The notes under the pieces were generated by a model. It worked only from the letters and a program-made list of their open reading frames with translations, was not told where the DNA came from and ran no database searches. 64,000 nt of DNA from Geosiphon pyriformis (lineage: Eukaryota; Glomeromycota; Glomeromycetes; Archaeosporales; Geosiphonaceae), in NCBI GenBank assembly GCA_016748015.1, contig JAAOMT010000379.1, forward strand, positions 234,042-298,041. Direction: 5' to 3'. Below are positions 45,747-59,062 of the stretch, in pieces. The translations under genes and the position numbers were made by a program. Position 1 is the first letter of the stretch. Every line of letters begins with the position of its first letter.

Positions 45747-48700
45747 GACTAAGATAAACTTTTATAAATTATTCATTCGATGAACGAGAAGAGTGCAAAC
45801 GAAAAAAAATAACATGCAGAAAACCCCAATCCGAGTAAGGGAAAGTTTTTAACGAGAAAAGAGGGGGATCAATGTGGCTTAGATGAATGTTCCGTGATAG
45901 CATAGGTAACGCAATTAAGTTGTGTGATGAAATGACAAAATAGGCACAAACAAAATATTTAAGTTGATTAAACACTTTATTGGGGTTTAAAAATCGATTG
46001 TAAATTTTTTACAATAGTTTTAATATATATTCTCCATAAATCTTGTGATAAATCTTTGACATTACTAAAAAAAAGTTTTTCATCAATCAAGCGGTCAAAG
46101 CTTCCATCTTGAGGTATGAAATCTTTGAAGGTTTAATGCTTTTTTAACTCCCTTTTACTGGACTTTTGAGGCTTGAATAAGTTACAATGGTTAAAATCTT
46201 TTGATAATCAACTTCTTACCAATCATTAATAAAATTTTTGAAAATAAAATACTTTTTGGTAAGTATTTTGTTCTTTATACATCAAGCAGCATTTAGATGA
46301 CAATTGAGAAAATTATAAGGTTAACCTATTGGTCGATAAAATATCTATTGCCAACAAAAATCTCAAGAGCTTGAGTGATTCGAAAATGTATGAGGAGGAT
46401 AATGTTGAAAGCTAAAAATATATGATGAAATCAGAAAAAGTTTTGAAAAATGACTAAAATCGTAATTATGATTGTTTCAAACATTCAAAAGAGGTAAATT
46501 TGATACAGATCGATAAAATAGGCCAAATAGTAAATTATCACAAAGATGGAAAGCATCATGGGATCAATATGATGTGAACGAAACGTATGAAGTACACTTG
46601 CATTAACCAGTAAACAAATTATTGCCCACCTTAAAACTTGGCAAATATTTAATATAGTAAAAGTTAACCATAATTTTTGTAATAATGATTTGTAAAAATA
46701 TTCAAGATCTAGACAATCTATTGGAGATTGCAGCTTCCCATATTTTAATTGCTTTCTATTTTTAATGTCAAAACCTCAGATTTTTTACTTTGTTAAAAAA
46801 GCACATTATTATCAAAATCCGATTAATATTGTCCAAGTTCCGCAAATTAGAATTCTGCAAAAAAGTTTTTCCAACATTATTGTTCGCAATTTTTTGCCAA
46901 GAATTATTAAGTAAGCACACTGGTGGAAATTAATGAAAATTGGCTACATCAAAAGGTTTGAAATTTTGACCATTATTTACGCAAAATGAACACAGAAATG
47001 TTTTATCAAAATACTAGTGATGTTCTCTAAAAGTTGTGATCTGTATTTAATATAATTTTTAAGATTTTTTCGATGAGATCTCTTTCTTATATTTTCGAAT
47101 GAAGAAAAGGATTGGATTCTCATGATGCAATAATTGAAATTCTAAAGCAAAACGACTCTAGTTTTTTCCTTGAAGCAAAAAATTTTGATCAATTTTTCTG
47201 ATTTGGTTTGATTTTTAAATTTGAAAGTCACTTTTTTTTGAATTTCCTTTTTCTATGGGACTAGATCGCAGATGAAATCGATTTCATTTCTGAAAATCTT
47301 TTTAAAAGGGTCAATACTGCGAGTGAGAAGATTAAATATTTAAACGTAAATAAATATACTTATGCCAATGGTGTTTGGATAAGTGGACTGTCTTTTTCTG
47401 TTTAAATTTGACATCCTTATATTTTAATGGGAAGGTTTTTTTCCTGTTTGTTTTGTTTTAAGTTTTATGAATATTCTATATGGCTTTTTGACCTTAAAGA
47501 CATGCTAACAAAGGAAAAACTATGGGATATTAGCTTAATTGCATCAGGAATACCAAAGTTTAAGATTCCATGAAAAAATTTCAAATGGAAATTTTCTTGA
47601 AAGATGGAATTTTTAGTTTGAGTTAATGATAGACACTTAAGGGTTATAAAACATATTTTTATGAACAGATTGCTGCCTATCAGAAAATAGTGTATAAAAG
47701 AACTTTTGAGATTGGACAATTCAATTAAGGATATCTGCTAATTAGCCCAAGACAGCTCATATTTTTGGCTTTTGCTTTGGGAAATAGTCTTGGACAATTA
47801 TTAATGCGACTCATGAGTTAATATGAAGAAGTTTTTAATTCAATTTTTTAATATGTTTTGAATTAAAAGGATGTCAGAAAGAAAAAACTTCTTAATATCA
47901 GAATTTATATTTTGCCATTGGACTAGACTCAATTGCATTTGGTTCAAATTTAACTTGAAAACAAAATGAAAAAAGAAATAATATAATTTTAAGGTATATT
48001 AAGATATATATTTAAAATTTTAAAAAAAATCTGAGTTTTCATTCAAGATAAGAAAAAGAATTACAAAGATAATTGAAAAATGTGTAATTGAATTGGTATT
48101 AAAAAAATGTCAAGTGTTTTTTATTGATATTTATGAGCTTTCTAACATATTGTTTAAGTCTTGTTGTCTTTATTGGGATTGAATACTCGAAGAATACAAA
48201 GATCCTGGAATTTTTAACAAAAACATACAAAAGGAAATGATAGATAATCGACACGATTTAATGACTCACAAAGCAAATCCCATTATTATTTTTGGACAAG
48301 ATTTAGAAGATTACATCCAAATATAAATTATTAGGTTTTTTTCGGACAATTTTTGTTTGGGTCGAAAATTTTTTTGGTTGACATTATAGAGGATTAATTA
48401 CTTTTGTGGAACAGCAAATGGTAAATGCCTAATAAAACTTTTAGACCTCAAATCATCATTTAAAGTAATTTTCCAAATTTTGTGTCCCAACTGATAATAA
48501 AAATCAAACTTTATGTTAAAATAATAGTTTTCAATTAGAACTATCATGAAATTTTAATTTTTTAATTAAATAATAAAAATAAAAACTCTCGCGAAAGCTT
48601 ATATTTATTATTTTGAGTTAATCACTACTAAATAATTGGAAGCTATGTCATGAGATTTATAGTCACAGGCATGAATTAAATGAAATTTTACAAAAAATTG

Positions 48701-51700
48701 TGTGAATTACTAAGCAATAATCCAATTATAATTAAATTGGTAACTATCATGAAAAAATTAGATTTAACAAAGATTTTGCCATATAATTTCTAGATCAGAA
48801 GTTAATAAGCACAGAAAAGAAAATTAACACCAATATAAAATTCAGGAATGGAAAGAAGTTAATTTGAATTTGAAATGATCAATCTGGATATAGAGCATTT
48901 TTGATTAATTCATCTTGTAAAATTGAATTTTCAAAACAAGATTAATAATTTATATTATAATCTAAAACTTTTAATTTTAGCTGACTTTCTCAGAAATTAA
49001 CCACTATCTATTGAATAAATTTTTTTTATAAATACATGATAATTATAAAAAATTGAAATTTAAGCATTATATTGAACAAAAAAAATGAGGCATTTTTTTT
49101 GTCATTTTAAAAAGTATTTTAGATAAAAATAGAAATTTTAGAATTGTTAATGATTTTTTAATTTTAATATAAATATCAAAGCTAAATATATTTAAATTTA
49201 TTTCAACCAAGTTTATTAACATAAAGCAATGTAATAATTTTTATTTATTTCTAAAACCAAATATTTAAAATTATTGATAAGTATAATAAAAATTTTGGAC
49301 TATTTTATTATATATTCATACATATTATAAGTAATATATAAACATTAAATATTAATTAATTATAAAAGGATATTTATTACCCAATTAACTAAAAAAAAAA
49401 ATTTTAAAAAAATTTTGACATTTAAAAATAGTCAAATTTTAAAGTGTTACTTATTCATAAACAATAAAAATGTTTTTTTTTGATAAAAAATATTTTTAAT
49501 AACATTTTTAAAGCAAATATTTTTAAGAAATTTCTATAAAATCTTTTTCTTTTTAATTATATAATATAAATATTATAAAAATTTCAATTTTATTAATGAT
49601 AAAATAAAATGAAATAGTTATTTCAAAAATATATAAAAAAGTTTATTTAATATTTTAACTATACTTTTGTTTACTTTGAGAATAAATTTTAATTTATCCT
49701 TGATATACTGACATTATAATTATAACCGAACGTTTTTTGGTTAAAAAAACTTTCACTTGTTAATTAACAAATAAATTAATGATTGAAAAAAAAAATTTTT
49801 TCCGTGTTATGTTATTTTAAGAATTTTTTTAAAAAAATTTTCAATTTTAAAATTTTTAAAATTCTAATAATTAATATTTTGTAATTTTGTAAAAAAATAA
49901 ATTAATATTTATTTTTAAATATGAATTAAATAAAATTATTTTATTCAATAAAAGTATAAAAATATATGAAATTCAAAAAAAATATGAATTTTCATATTTT
50001 TCATAAAGCTAAATATGAGATTTCATTTATTCCATTTTTAATATTATTCGAGAATCCTCGTACATGAATAAATATAAAAAAGTTTTTTATTTTATATGAT
50101 AAATTTTTGTTTTTGAATAATCCTAGGATTTAGTTGGTCTTGAATTAATATTTTATCTTTTCCCATTCTTTGCACTTTCAAAATTTAGCTAATCAATTCT
50201 CTAATAATGGATTCTGATTGCAACTAAATCTTGATTCTTAATCTTATTTAGACCTCTATTTTTATACTAGTAACGGTAGTTATTCACATTAGTTTTTAGT
50301 TTATGATAGAAAAGATCGAAAAATACAATTCAACAAATATGGATTTTTTGGTTAAAGAAGGATGTTTCACCAAAAATCTTTAAAAGTTTTATAATATTTT
50401 TCTTTCTGATGAGATGAGATATTTTGAATTATGTCCCTTTTTTGAAATCCTTATAAGGCTTTTTGATACATTAATTTTGATCTCATATTGGAAAAGAATA
50501 AAATTTCAAGATCTGAGAAATGTATTACCATTTTTATTCAATAATTTATTAAGAAAAACGTTGTAAATATCCTGATGAGTTTTGAAAATGATTTATACTT
50601 TGAATCAATTAATGGGAATCTATCTTGGGGTATAATGAGAATTTATCTTTTAAAATGGCACAGTTCTATTCTTTTACTTTTGACTTTAAACTTTTAAAAA
50701 AAGAATTCAATTGTTAACTTTATTGATTTCATGATGAATTTCTTATTTTTTAAAAATTAGTTCATTCCAACGGTTAATATTGAATTCACTATCGTTTCAA
50801 TATCATTATAGAATAAGGTATTCAAGTCCATATTTATTCTTAGCCGAGACTAAAGTTTAAGTAAAAATAATATCTCAAGTTCTCTGTTAGTCAGGGAGTA
50901 AAATAGAAGGATTTTACGATCATTGATAAATGAAATGTGTAACCAAACAATCTCCTCAATTGAAATTCCTTGTAAAGTTTATGTTCTAAAACTTTTAGTC
51001 ATAATAGCTCGCTCATTCCTTGTATGGGAATAATTGAAAAATTTAACTGATCAAGTTAAAACCTTAGGGTTCCTTCTTTGAAATTTTGTGAATTAAGGAG
51101 TTAACCCGAGTATGCAATCAATTAACTTTTCGCATAAAACTTTAAGGATTCTTTTTTGTCAATTGATCCCTTATAAAAAAGTTCTTTTTTACTTCAATCA
51201 AAAAATATTTTAACTAATCAGGAAAAATATGAATTGTTACCCCGTTGGAAAAAAAAAAAAAGGAATTAGAAAAAAGAAATACACCCACTTGATCTCAATT
51301 TAAAATGTTCAATTACTCTCTCCATGTCAAAGGAAGCTATAAATGATGCTAGATCATAAAGATATATAGGTTTACTGCATGAGGTTCAAAGCCAAATTGC
51401 CAAAACTTTGATCTGAAAGCAAATAAGGCTTCATGAAACTCGAAACACGGCTTACCACCGTGAGAAAGTCTCGGGTCTCAATGACGATTATTGGTATAGA
51501 ATTATTGGATGTACTAAGCCGAATCAATGCATTTTATTGATGTATTTTGATTTAATTTTATTTCAAGATCAAAAAATCATTACCCTTTAAGGTCTAAATT
51601 AAAAAGCACTACATTCCCTTATCCAAATATCAATGTTCCAAACCCAATAGGAAAATTTCAAATTCTCATTCATAAATTAATTATATCCGCACATCCACAA

Positions 51701-54146
51701 GCTCTCTATTTGAAGAATTCATTTTTGCTACTGAATGTTTGGAAATTTTAATTAAAACATTAAGGAGATCAAAAATAAAAATTTCATTTTTGACTTTATT
51801 TTAATCTAGTCTACTCCCATTGAAATATATTTATGATATGGAAATTCTTTAAAAATTTTTAATGGATAACTGCGCTTTTTTTTTTTCACTTCAAACTTGG
51901 ACTTTATGAGATAAATCTCTTTTTTTTTAAAAAAAAAAGTAACCATTTTAATTATTAGCCGTTTATACTTTCAAACCATTCCATCTATTGTAATCATCAT
52001 CTATAGTAACAGATTTGAAAAACAAAGGTCTTTTTTTTGTCGGACAAAATAATATTTTTTTTTTCAAAAATTTGACTCAAGTTAGTTTTTTTTTTTTAAA
52101 TTTCTTACAACTTCAACAACTCCTGGTGAAAAAGATACTGTACATTCATAGAATTTTAAAGTAAAAGAATTCGAAGCATATAATAAAGTTCATTGTAAAA
52201 GTCCTTTGAAATTTCATTTTTAATTAAAATATTTTCAAAAAGGAAACTTTCCAAAATACTATCAAGCTTTTATAATAGAATAAACAAAAGTGAAATATTC
52301 TGAAATAAATTTGATTTGATTTTCAAACTATTTTGAATGTATATTTTATTTTTTTACAAAAAAATATATTCCCAACTAATTTATTATGGCCCAAGGATCT
52401 CAAAATTTGAAAAATTATTTTGTGAGTTTGTTAAAAAAAAGTTCAACTGACCGAAACTTTTTTACAAATCCGATTATAAAGTCTATTTCTTATTTTCACA
52501 ATTTTCATCCCATTTATTTTTTTTTAGAAATCAAAAGATTCTTATCTTTTAACAAATCTGGAATTTAAATGATACCATAAAAGAGTTGGTTTTTCAAAAA
52601 TGAAAAATATTGTAAAGATTTATTCTAAAGATGAGAAACCCAAATATACATTATGATTTTTTTTTTAAATCATTTTTACCTTATTAACATAATATGAATC
52701 ACTATCGTTCCGAATAGATTCTAAAAAAGAAATTTTTTAAAAATAATTCGACTAATTTACCCCCTTTCATATTTTCGAAACTACATAAAAAAAAAAAAAA
52801 AAAAGACGATCAGCTCAGCTAGCTTAGCTAAAAGAAAACTGTTATCTCTTCCTCTTCGGAACTTACCATAATCAGTAATTTACATGAAAATTCCAAATCA
52901 GGTTTAACCCGCTAAAGTTTGTATCTCACTAAAAATAGCTCTATCAGGTTATAATATGTTCAAATTAATCTAGTATAAATTATTATCATCAACGTTATCT
53001 CCCAAAACCTTTTAATCCAAATATTTGAAAATAATATTATCTCTTAAACCATTGTTGTTGTAGAAGTTTTTAGTTACCCATCACCAAAAACAGTGCCCTG
53101 GGGAATGATTGAAATTTGTTTTATCAGGTATTTTTCCTGAACTTATTAATTTTTTCTTAGATACATGATAAATCGCAGATTAGAGCAAAATGACAAATCA
53201 TGATATAAGCAGAGAAAAAGAATGTTGTGCATTTCTATTGTTATCATTTATTCACTTTGCAATTTCACAAAACTTTATGCGTTTTTCGCAGCTTGGAATA
53301 ATCTGTAAAAGGAATATGATTTAAAGTTTTTCTATTGAATAAAGTTTAACAGTGTACAGTACAACATGACGTGAACTGAATTTTAAAAGCCTAAATATCT
53401 GTGATTAAAAAAACCTGTTTTCCTAATATTGACCCTGAAATATGATAATTTTTTCATTTTCAAAATTTCTTTTTGGTTCCTTTTTGAGAAGAAGGCTAAT
53501 GGGTATAACAAATCAAAGTCAAAAGTTTTATCCTCATTATAACTTTTGACCAAATATTGGAAATCACAAAATTTAATTTCTAATTCAACAACCAGTCGGT
53601 TCGTGACTTTCAAAGGAAAGGAAATGATATTACTAATCTTAAAATTTTTGCTTTTTAATCTAAATCTAGACTCATCATTAGATATTTCTTTGAAATTTTT
53701 TTCATTTTTAATAAATTTTCAAAATTGGAAATTTATTTCAAGAAATTCAAAATACACGAAAAAAAGGATTTATATTGTAACAAAAAAAGTTTGATTATTA
53801 TTTCAAAAAATTAATTAAGAATTTTAACTCTAAGGATTTCCTTTCAAAATAATATTTCAGATGGTTATTTTAGCATTAGGTTACATATTTACTTGTTTTA
53901 AGATGAGTTAAAGAGTTAAAAACATCAAACTTCTATCTTTGAAAAACTATTAACAAAATTCGGGAAAAATCTAAAAAAAAAAAAAAAGAAAAAAAAGGAA
54001 ATGCAAAAAGTTGAATGCAAAAAAATTTAAATTAAATTTTTATAATTAAAAGCCACCCAAATATATTATCTTGATCTTTACAATCATAACAAAAAAAATG
54101 TTTTACTATGGTCTATTCACATGTTATAAAAATGCGTTTTGCTTGT
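45747..54146. other. 8.4-kb gene-poor AT-rich region
   Basis: No supportable gene on either strand. Short open frames start at non-ATG codons or consist of low-complexity Phe/Leu/Lys/Asn. It includes many A and T homopolymers and a palindromic AGCT-rich string (AGCTCAGCTAGCTTAGCT) near 52810. A TTTATAAAAG string about 25 bp before ATG 45746 may belong to the LSB5-like promoter. Confidence 0.5.
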
Positions 54147-55575
54147 CTAAGACGAAGAAGCAGAAGAAGAAGAAGAAGAGTGAGAGCTTTCATTTTTCGA
54201 TTGCTCAGCGTCGATCCATGTTCGAATAGCAGCAAGCGTAGCAGTATCTTTAGGCACAGCGATTCGTCGAATCAGTTTCGAGATAGTTCCTTGAACAATT
54301 TGTGACTTATTTCCTGAAACTTCTCGAATTTCTAGGGCAATCCCTTTTTGTGAGACTGTACCATTGGCAAGTCTTGGTTCCAGACATTTCAAGAAATCGT
54401 CAACGAGCTGATCCTGTTCAGGTGTCAGAGAATTTACAGCTGCCACATTAGACACCTTTGTCGATGAATTTGGACTGCCTGGAGAAACTTCTCCTTCACC
54501 AGATGAGGAGAATGATGATGTTTCATTTGATTTTGGTGTAGAACTTTGGTCATGGCTATCGGCAATCGACGTTTGTTGTTCTTCACTCGGTTTACTTTTC
54601 TTTGATTTTGATTTTCGATGTTTAGTCAAGTGAAGACGATTATTTAAACATTTCAATGGGGGTTTATTCATTTTCATTGCGTAAAACTGTTTGGGTATAT
54701 CAAGTGAATCTTCATTGTTCGAAGGTGAAGTTGGTTTTTCATAAGGTTCATGCCGGACTTTGGACTTTCTTGATTTTTTCCCGGATTTTGATGATCGCCC
54801 AGAATTCTCTAATGATGATTGACTGTGGGGCATCAATTCGTCTTCCATGATTTCTTCCTCTTTTATGAATTCTTTAAATCTCAATTTTTCATAGGGTGGA
54901 GATATTGTATCTCCACGAATCATTGACTTTCGTTTTTCTTGTAAATGCTTTTCGATAATAATTGGTGCTATTGGTCGTAGTTTTAAGGGTGATCGAGACG
55001 AGATAGGGGGATCGATATCCATAAGAAATTCCCCATATTTCGACGTTCCATTCGCAGCCGGATCGACTTTTCTCGTTTTGCGGATCAAATCTTTTTTTCG
55101 GATTTCATCGGGTAAGGATATTTCAGATGGTGGAAAGCCGTTAAGTAATCCGTCCGGTAAACGAACACACATATCGTCAGGAAGAATTTTTTGTAGTTCT
55201 GCTACCACTTGAGAAACATAACGTAAAGCATGGCCAGCTTCTTTATAAGCTTTAATTACCTAAGAGAGGAAGGCAAAAAACGAAAGGAGAATTTATCAAA
55301 ATTTTGTTGTCAAACAGTTTAATAATGTTAATTTCTATTGTTTCAGTTCTATGTTTAATTTCTTTGGCAAATAGAAATTTACATTGTTCTTTTTTTTTTT
55401 TGTTTCTTGCTTTGAATCATTTCAACGTTTTTCTTTGAACCAACTTTAGTCATGAAATATCCATTTTTATTTATTTCAAAGAGAAATTCGTACAATTACA
55501 AACCTCTTCGGTCTTTCTCACAATCTCGGCAGTAGGTGTCGGATCGATTCGAGTCTGAGATGTTAAAGAGTTCAT
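54147..55575 (-). CDS. Ser/Lys-rich protein with a possible C-terminal helix-turn-helix (two exons)
   Basis: Exon 1 is 55575-55504 (24 codons, MNSLTSQTRIDPTPTAEIVR) and exon 2 is 55259-54147, separated by a 244-bp GT-AG intron, giving 394 residues. The N-terminal 60 residues are ordered (VIKAYKEAGHALRYVSQVVA, LQKILPDDMCVRLPDG). The centre is disordered and basic with NLS-like runs (SGKKSRKSKVRHE, KHRKSKSKKSKPS), which points to the nucleus. The C-terminus is compact: LTPEQDQLVDDFLKCLEPRL, then ALEIREVSGNKSQIVQGTIS and KLIRR. This spacing resembles a helix-turn-helix of the kind where Q-GTIS-L would sit in the recognition helix. The end is polyserine (SSSSSSASSS). A transcription-factor or chromatin role is inference; I do not recognise the family. 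Confidence 0.75.
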
Positions 55576-55968
55576 TTCGTGTATAAAAAAAATTTAATAA
55601 AAATATAAAATATATGACAGGAAAGAGATTTTGCGAAATCTTTTTTTGAAAATAGGGAAGAAAAAAAAGGTAATCTGAGAAAAGAATAAATACACTAGCG
55701 CCACCAAAAATCCGTGACAGTAAAAAAAACGATTCTATATAAAAAAATAGATTTCTAAAAAAGGCGAAGGATTAGAACCTGTAATTGATGATTGATGATT
55801 GATGATTAATGATTACTTGGGTCAAAAGTTTGATTAATTAAGTAAAAAAGTGACAGAGTAACATTTACTTGGATACGTAGAAAGAGAAAGAGAAAAATCC
55901 TTTGACACTGTTCACGTATACTCGTTGAAAACTTCTATTCCTTATTTGTAAGTTGAACGGAGAAAGTT
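55576..55968. promoter_or_regulatory. Probable divergent promoter region
   Basis: A 393-bp gap between the starts of the minus-strand gene (55575) and the candidate plus-strand small gene (55969). It contains TATA-like AT runs near 55590-55620 and a TGATTGATGATTGA tandem string at about 55783-55815. Shared regulation is inference. Confidence 0.35.
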
Positions 55969-56197
55969 ATGCCCGAACAATGGCAATTTGAAAATAAAGA
56001 TAAAAAAAACAACAGTGAGTAAATATTTTCTTTTTATTATTAATAATGATGTGCATAAAGAAATATTAAAATTTTCTAGCTTAGTGTAACTATTGGTAAA
56101 GAAATGGTGGAAAGATTACTTTAAAAATTATTATTATTATTATTTGTTAGGGCATCAATCTAGGTTATTGCCTAAATGGGAAGTGAATCAAGTCTAA
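55969..56197 (+). CDS. Candidate 30-residue protein gene (two exons)
   Basis: ATG 55969 opens MPEQWQFENKDKKNN and runs into a strong donor (A|GTGAGT at 56015). An acceptor after TATTTGTTAG at 56150 joins in phase to RHQSRLLPKWEVNQV and a TAA at 56197. The 136-bp intron is of ordinary size. The protein is short, charged and has no membrane segment. It could instead be the first exons of a longer gene, since GTGAAT at 56083-56188 could act as another donor. I do not recognise it; support is the clean splice pair and the sense texture. Confidence 0.35.
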
Positions 56198-57118
56198 ATA
56201 TTTTAGGTTTTTTTTTAAATTTCAAAAAAAAAAAAAAATCAAAAGATTTGATTCAAAGTTGAAAAGAAAGAAAAAACTGATTTTGATGGATTATACGAAT
56301 CAAGTTTAGTGATTTTCAATAAACAACTCTAAACTTTTTTCTATATCAAGCTAAATCAAAAATTTTTTCGATGTTTGAAGTAATTAAAGCAAATTTGATT
56401 GAAGATAACTTTGGATTTCGCAATAATAAAAGATTGCATCAAAAATTCAAAGTATTGAAATCATCCCACGATTAAAATTTTTTTACACCATTCCTGAAAT
56501 GTTTCACCGCATGATTAATTTTGTAGTCATCTGATTGATTTGTTTGTATCAATGTACAATGTGTGTGTTTGTATAACAAGACTTTGGGGAGTTATCACTT
56601 TTTTTATGTTGCTTCCTGTACTTTTTTTATTTCTCAATTTCGGGTGTGAAGCTTTTTAACGTTTTTCATATGAAAAAGAACATGATTTTAGAATAGTCTT
56701 TTTTAATTAAAAAAATTAGTCAACCATCTATTTCTCAAACTCTTGGTAATTTCGATATTGATAGTGGCTAAATGACACCCTTTGGTGAATCATATTTTTT
56801 GATTGAACCAACTTTTCAGCCCCGTGTGTGATCCCTTTGATAATTGATTTTAATAACTGGCCCAACAAGAGAAATTGGTACCCTATGATAATTCGAATTT
56901 AATAATGTACAAATAATGTTATGTCTTGCTTCCTGTCTCTCCTGCTTCTTTGAGCAATTCTGATTTGTTGATAGAAATTCAATTACCTCAACCACTCGAA
57001 TTAGTAAAACCTTGATTAAAATTTTTGAATTTGTGTTAATGGGAATTTTAAATTTCATTCAAAATAATAATATTTTAAATTTTTGTACTTGATTAGAAAA
57101 AAAAAGACGCAGGAAAAA
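56198..57118. other. Intergenic, upstream of the MATH-BTB gene
   Basis: AT-rich, no gene supported. An acceptor-like TTGATTAG at 57096 just before the MATH-BTB start may mark a 5'-UTR or missed first intron. Confidence 0.45.
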
Positions 57119-58458
57119 ATGATGAACCTCAAATTCTCGGATGCTGCTGCTGCATTATTCACAAGCCCGCTTCCTGAAGGTTTAAAGAAAAATCAGTTAG
57201 ATTATAATATCACCTTTCAATTTGTTGTATCGAAGGTTCAAGAACTTGTGTCACCGGTGTATAGTCCATTATTTGCAACTGGACAAGATACTTTTTGGCA
57301 ATTAGTATTCGGGCCGGTAGGTAGCTAAAAGTTCTTTTTAATGATAAAATTAGGATATTAGTTTATTTTGCTAAATATTTTAAATTTCTTTGATCTTATA
57401 AGCCAAATGAAACAGATTCAGATTTCTGTGATTTGTTTTTAACGGCAATTCCAAGCGCCGAGGAATCTCTATCAGTTTCCAACTGGGAGAAACGTGGTAA
57501 ATTAACAGCACAAGTTTATCTCATGAATCATGCCACACAAGTTTCTATTGTGAGAAAAGAATTTCGTACTAATGGATATTCTGTTAATGGAACTTGGTTA
57601 GGTATTGAAATTTTTTAAAATATTTTGCTTTTTTCTTGAAATTGTTAATAGTATTCGTTTTAACAAACTAAATTTTCAAATCTTACCTATTGATTAGGAT
57701 TCAAAAAACTTTGGAAAAAAGTTCAACTTGAAGGCGATAAAATAATTATTGGTGTTCAGTTTAAAGATACTCCTGATGCTATTGAACAGAAATCTATACT
57801 GAATTTACCATGGAATCATATTCCACAAAATCTTATCGATGTGTGGGAAGAACATTTAACCAATGCTCAAACAGCTGACGTGAAATTTTCAATCGAGGGA
57901 AAAACAATTTATGGACATTCTGATATACTTGCAAAACGATCAAGATATTTTTGGGACTTATTAAGGCCAGTAGTTCACCATGATCAAAACGATGAGGATG
58001 ATGTTCTATCGGTTTCAAAGCTCGTCATAAATGAGAATACTGAAATCTTATCCTCGCCAAATAACCCACAATTTATTGAAATTACTGATTACGATTTTGC
58101 CACGTTTAACGAATTCATTCGTTTCATCTACACCGATCAAGTATCATTCGAAAATGCAACTCCATTATCTCTCTATGAAATAGCTGAGAAATACAATCTC
58201 GCCGATCTGAGTAACCGAGCAAAAGTTGAAATATGCCAGATGGTCACTCTGGAAAATGCCACCCCATTATTATTTGAAAGAGCATACAAATATTTGGAGT
58301 TGAAAAATTATTTGGTTAAATTTATTGTAGAAAATTTCAAAGACATCCGGGAAACAAAGGAGTTTAAAGCTATTCTTGGAAATTCGGCAGAATACCCAAA
58401 ATTCGCCGAACTTATGGCAGAAATTTTTGGAATGTTGGGCCCAAGTGATAGGCCTTAG
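57119..58458 (+). CDS. MATH-BTB domain protein, SPOP-like CUL3 adaptor (three exons)
   Basis: Exons 57119-57316, 57403-57601 and 57698-58458 join in phase (introns 86 and 96 bp) to give 385 residues from ATG 57119. The first 180 residues fit a MATH (TRAF-like) fold: YNITFQFVVSKVQEL, SPLFATGQDTFWQLVF, DLFLTAIPSAEES, then WLGFKKLWKKV and DKIIIGVQFKDT. The BTB domain follows (about 195-310: DVKFSIEGKTIYGHSDILAK, FNEFIRFIYTDQVSFE), then a short BACK-like helical tail. In animals and plants this architecture recruits substrates via MATH to CUL3 ubiquitin ligases. An in-frame upstream extension begins with TTG and was not used. The BTB loop has an acidic insert (DQNDEDDVLS). Confidence 0.85.
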
Positions 58459-59062
58459 GTGATGTGAGTTCATTCGATTGAGGAAATTTTCAATTGATTG
58501 AGATACAAGGTGTATTTATATAGGAGGAGTTACATATCAGATCTTAATTGATTGCTCGAGCAATTCTAAAACTCAAAATAATCAATGTAAATCTTCGAAA
58601 TATTCAAAGTTATATATTGAAATATTAGTATCCTATTAGATCATCATTCAAAAGACTGCTAGAACCGGTTAAAGTCCTTGAAGCCTTACTTCTTTCCATT
58701 CTTACAAATATTAAAAAAGCAAACCATTTTTATTTGCGAGGTCTAATAATGAATTAAATTTAAACAAACAGGAATACTTTTAAGCACCAAAAAGCGATGA
58801 TTTTCAGAATTTCGCTAAAATCTGATGTCGAAATAAATGTTATCAATTGATAAGATAATCCTTGAATGACGTTTGCAGTTCCTTTCTTGTGATGACATTT
58901 TATTAATCGACGATGCATTTTTATTCCAGAAGTATGGATCGATCAGTTTCGATTCCCCCTTAAACAAAATCATGTAATTTTCATTCGTCTGGGCTGCTTA
59001 TAAAGTTCATTTTTTTTAACCTTGAGCATAGAAAGTCTCCTCACGACAAGATCAACTTTTAC
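58459..59062. other. Intergenic containing the dehydrogenase promoter
   Basis: No gene. A TATA-like CTTATAAAG at 58998-59006 lies about 60 bp before ATG 59063. Confidence 0.5.
58998..59006 (+). promoter_or_regulatory. TATA-like box of the short-chain dehydrogenase gene
   Basis: CTTATAAAG about 57-65 bp before the start codon, a plausible core promoter position; no transcript data. Confidence 0.4.

Noticed and set aside
47465-47719. 84-codon hydrophobic minus-strand frame
   Set aside because: Starts with TTG in AT-rich DNA that favours Phe, Leu and Ser; no support.
51420-51480. Possible tRNA (hairpin CACGG...CCGTG and a TTTCGAGT string)
   Set aside because: The spacing between the D-arm-like and T-arm-like parts is far too short for a tRNA fold.
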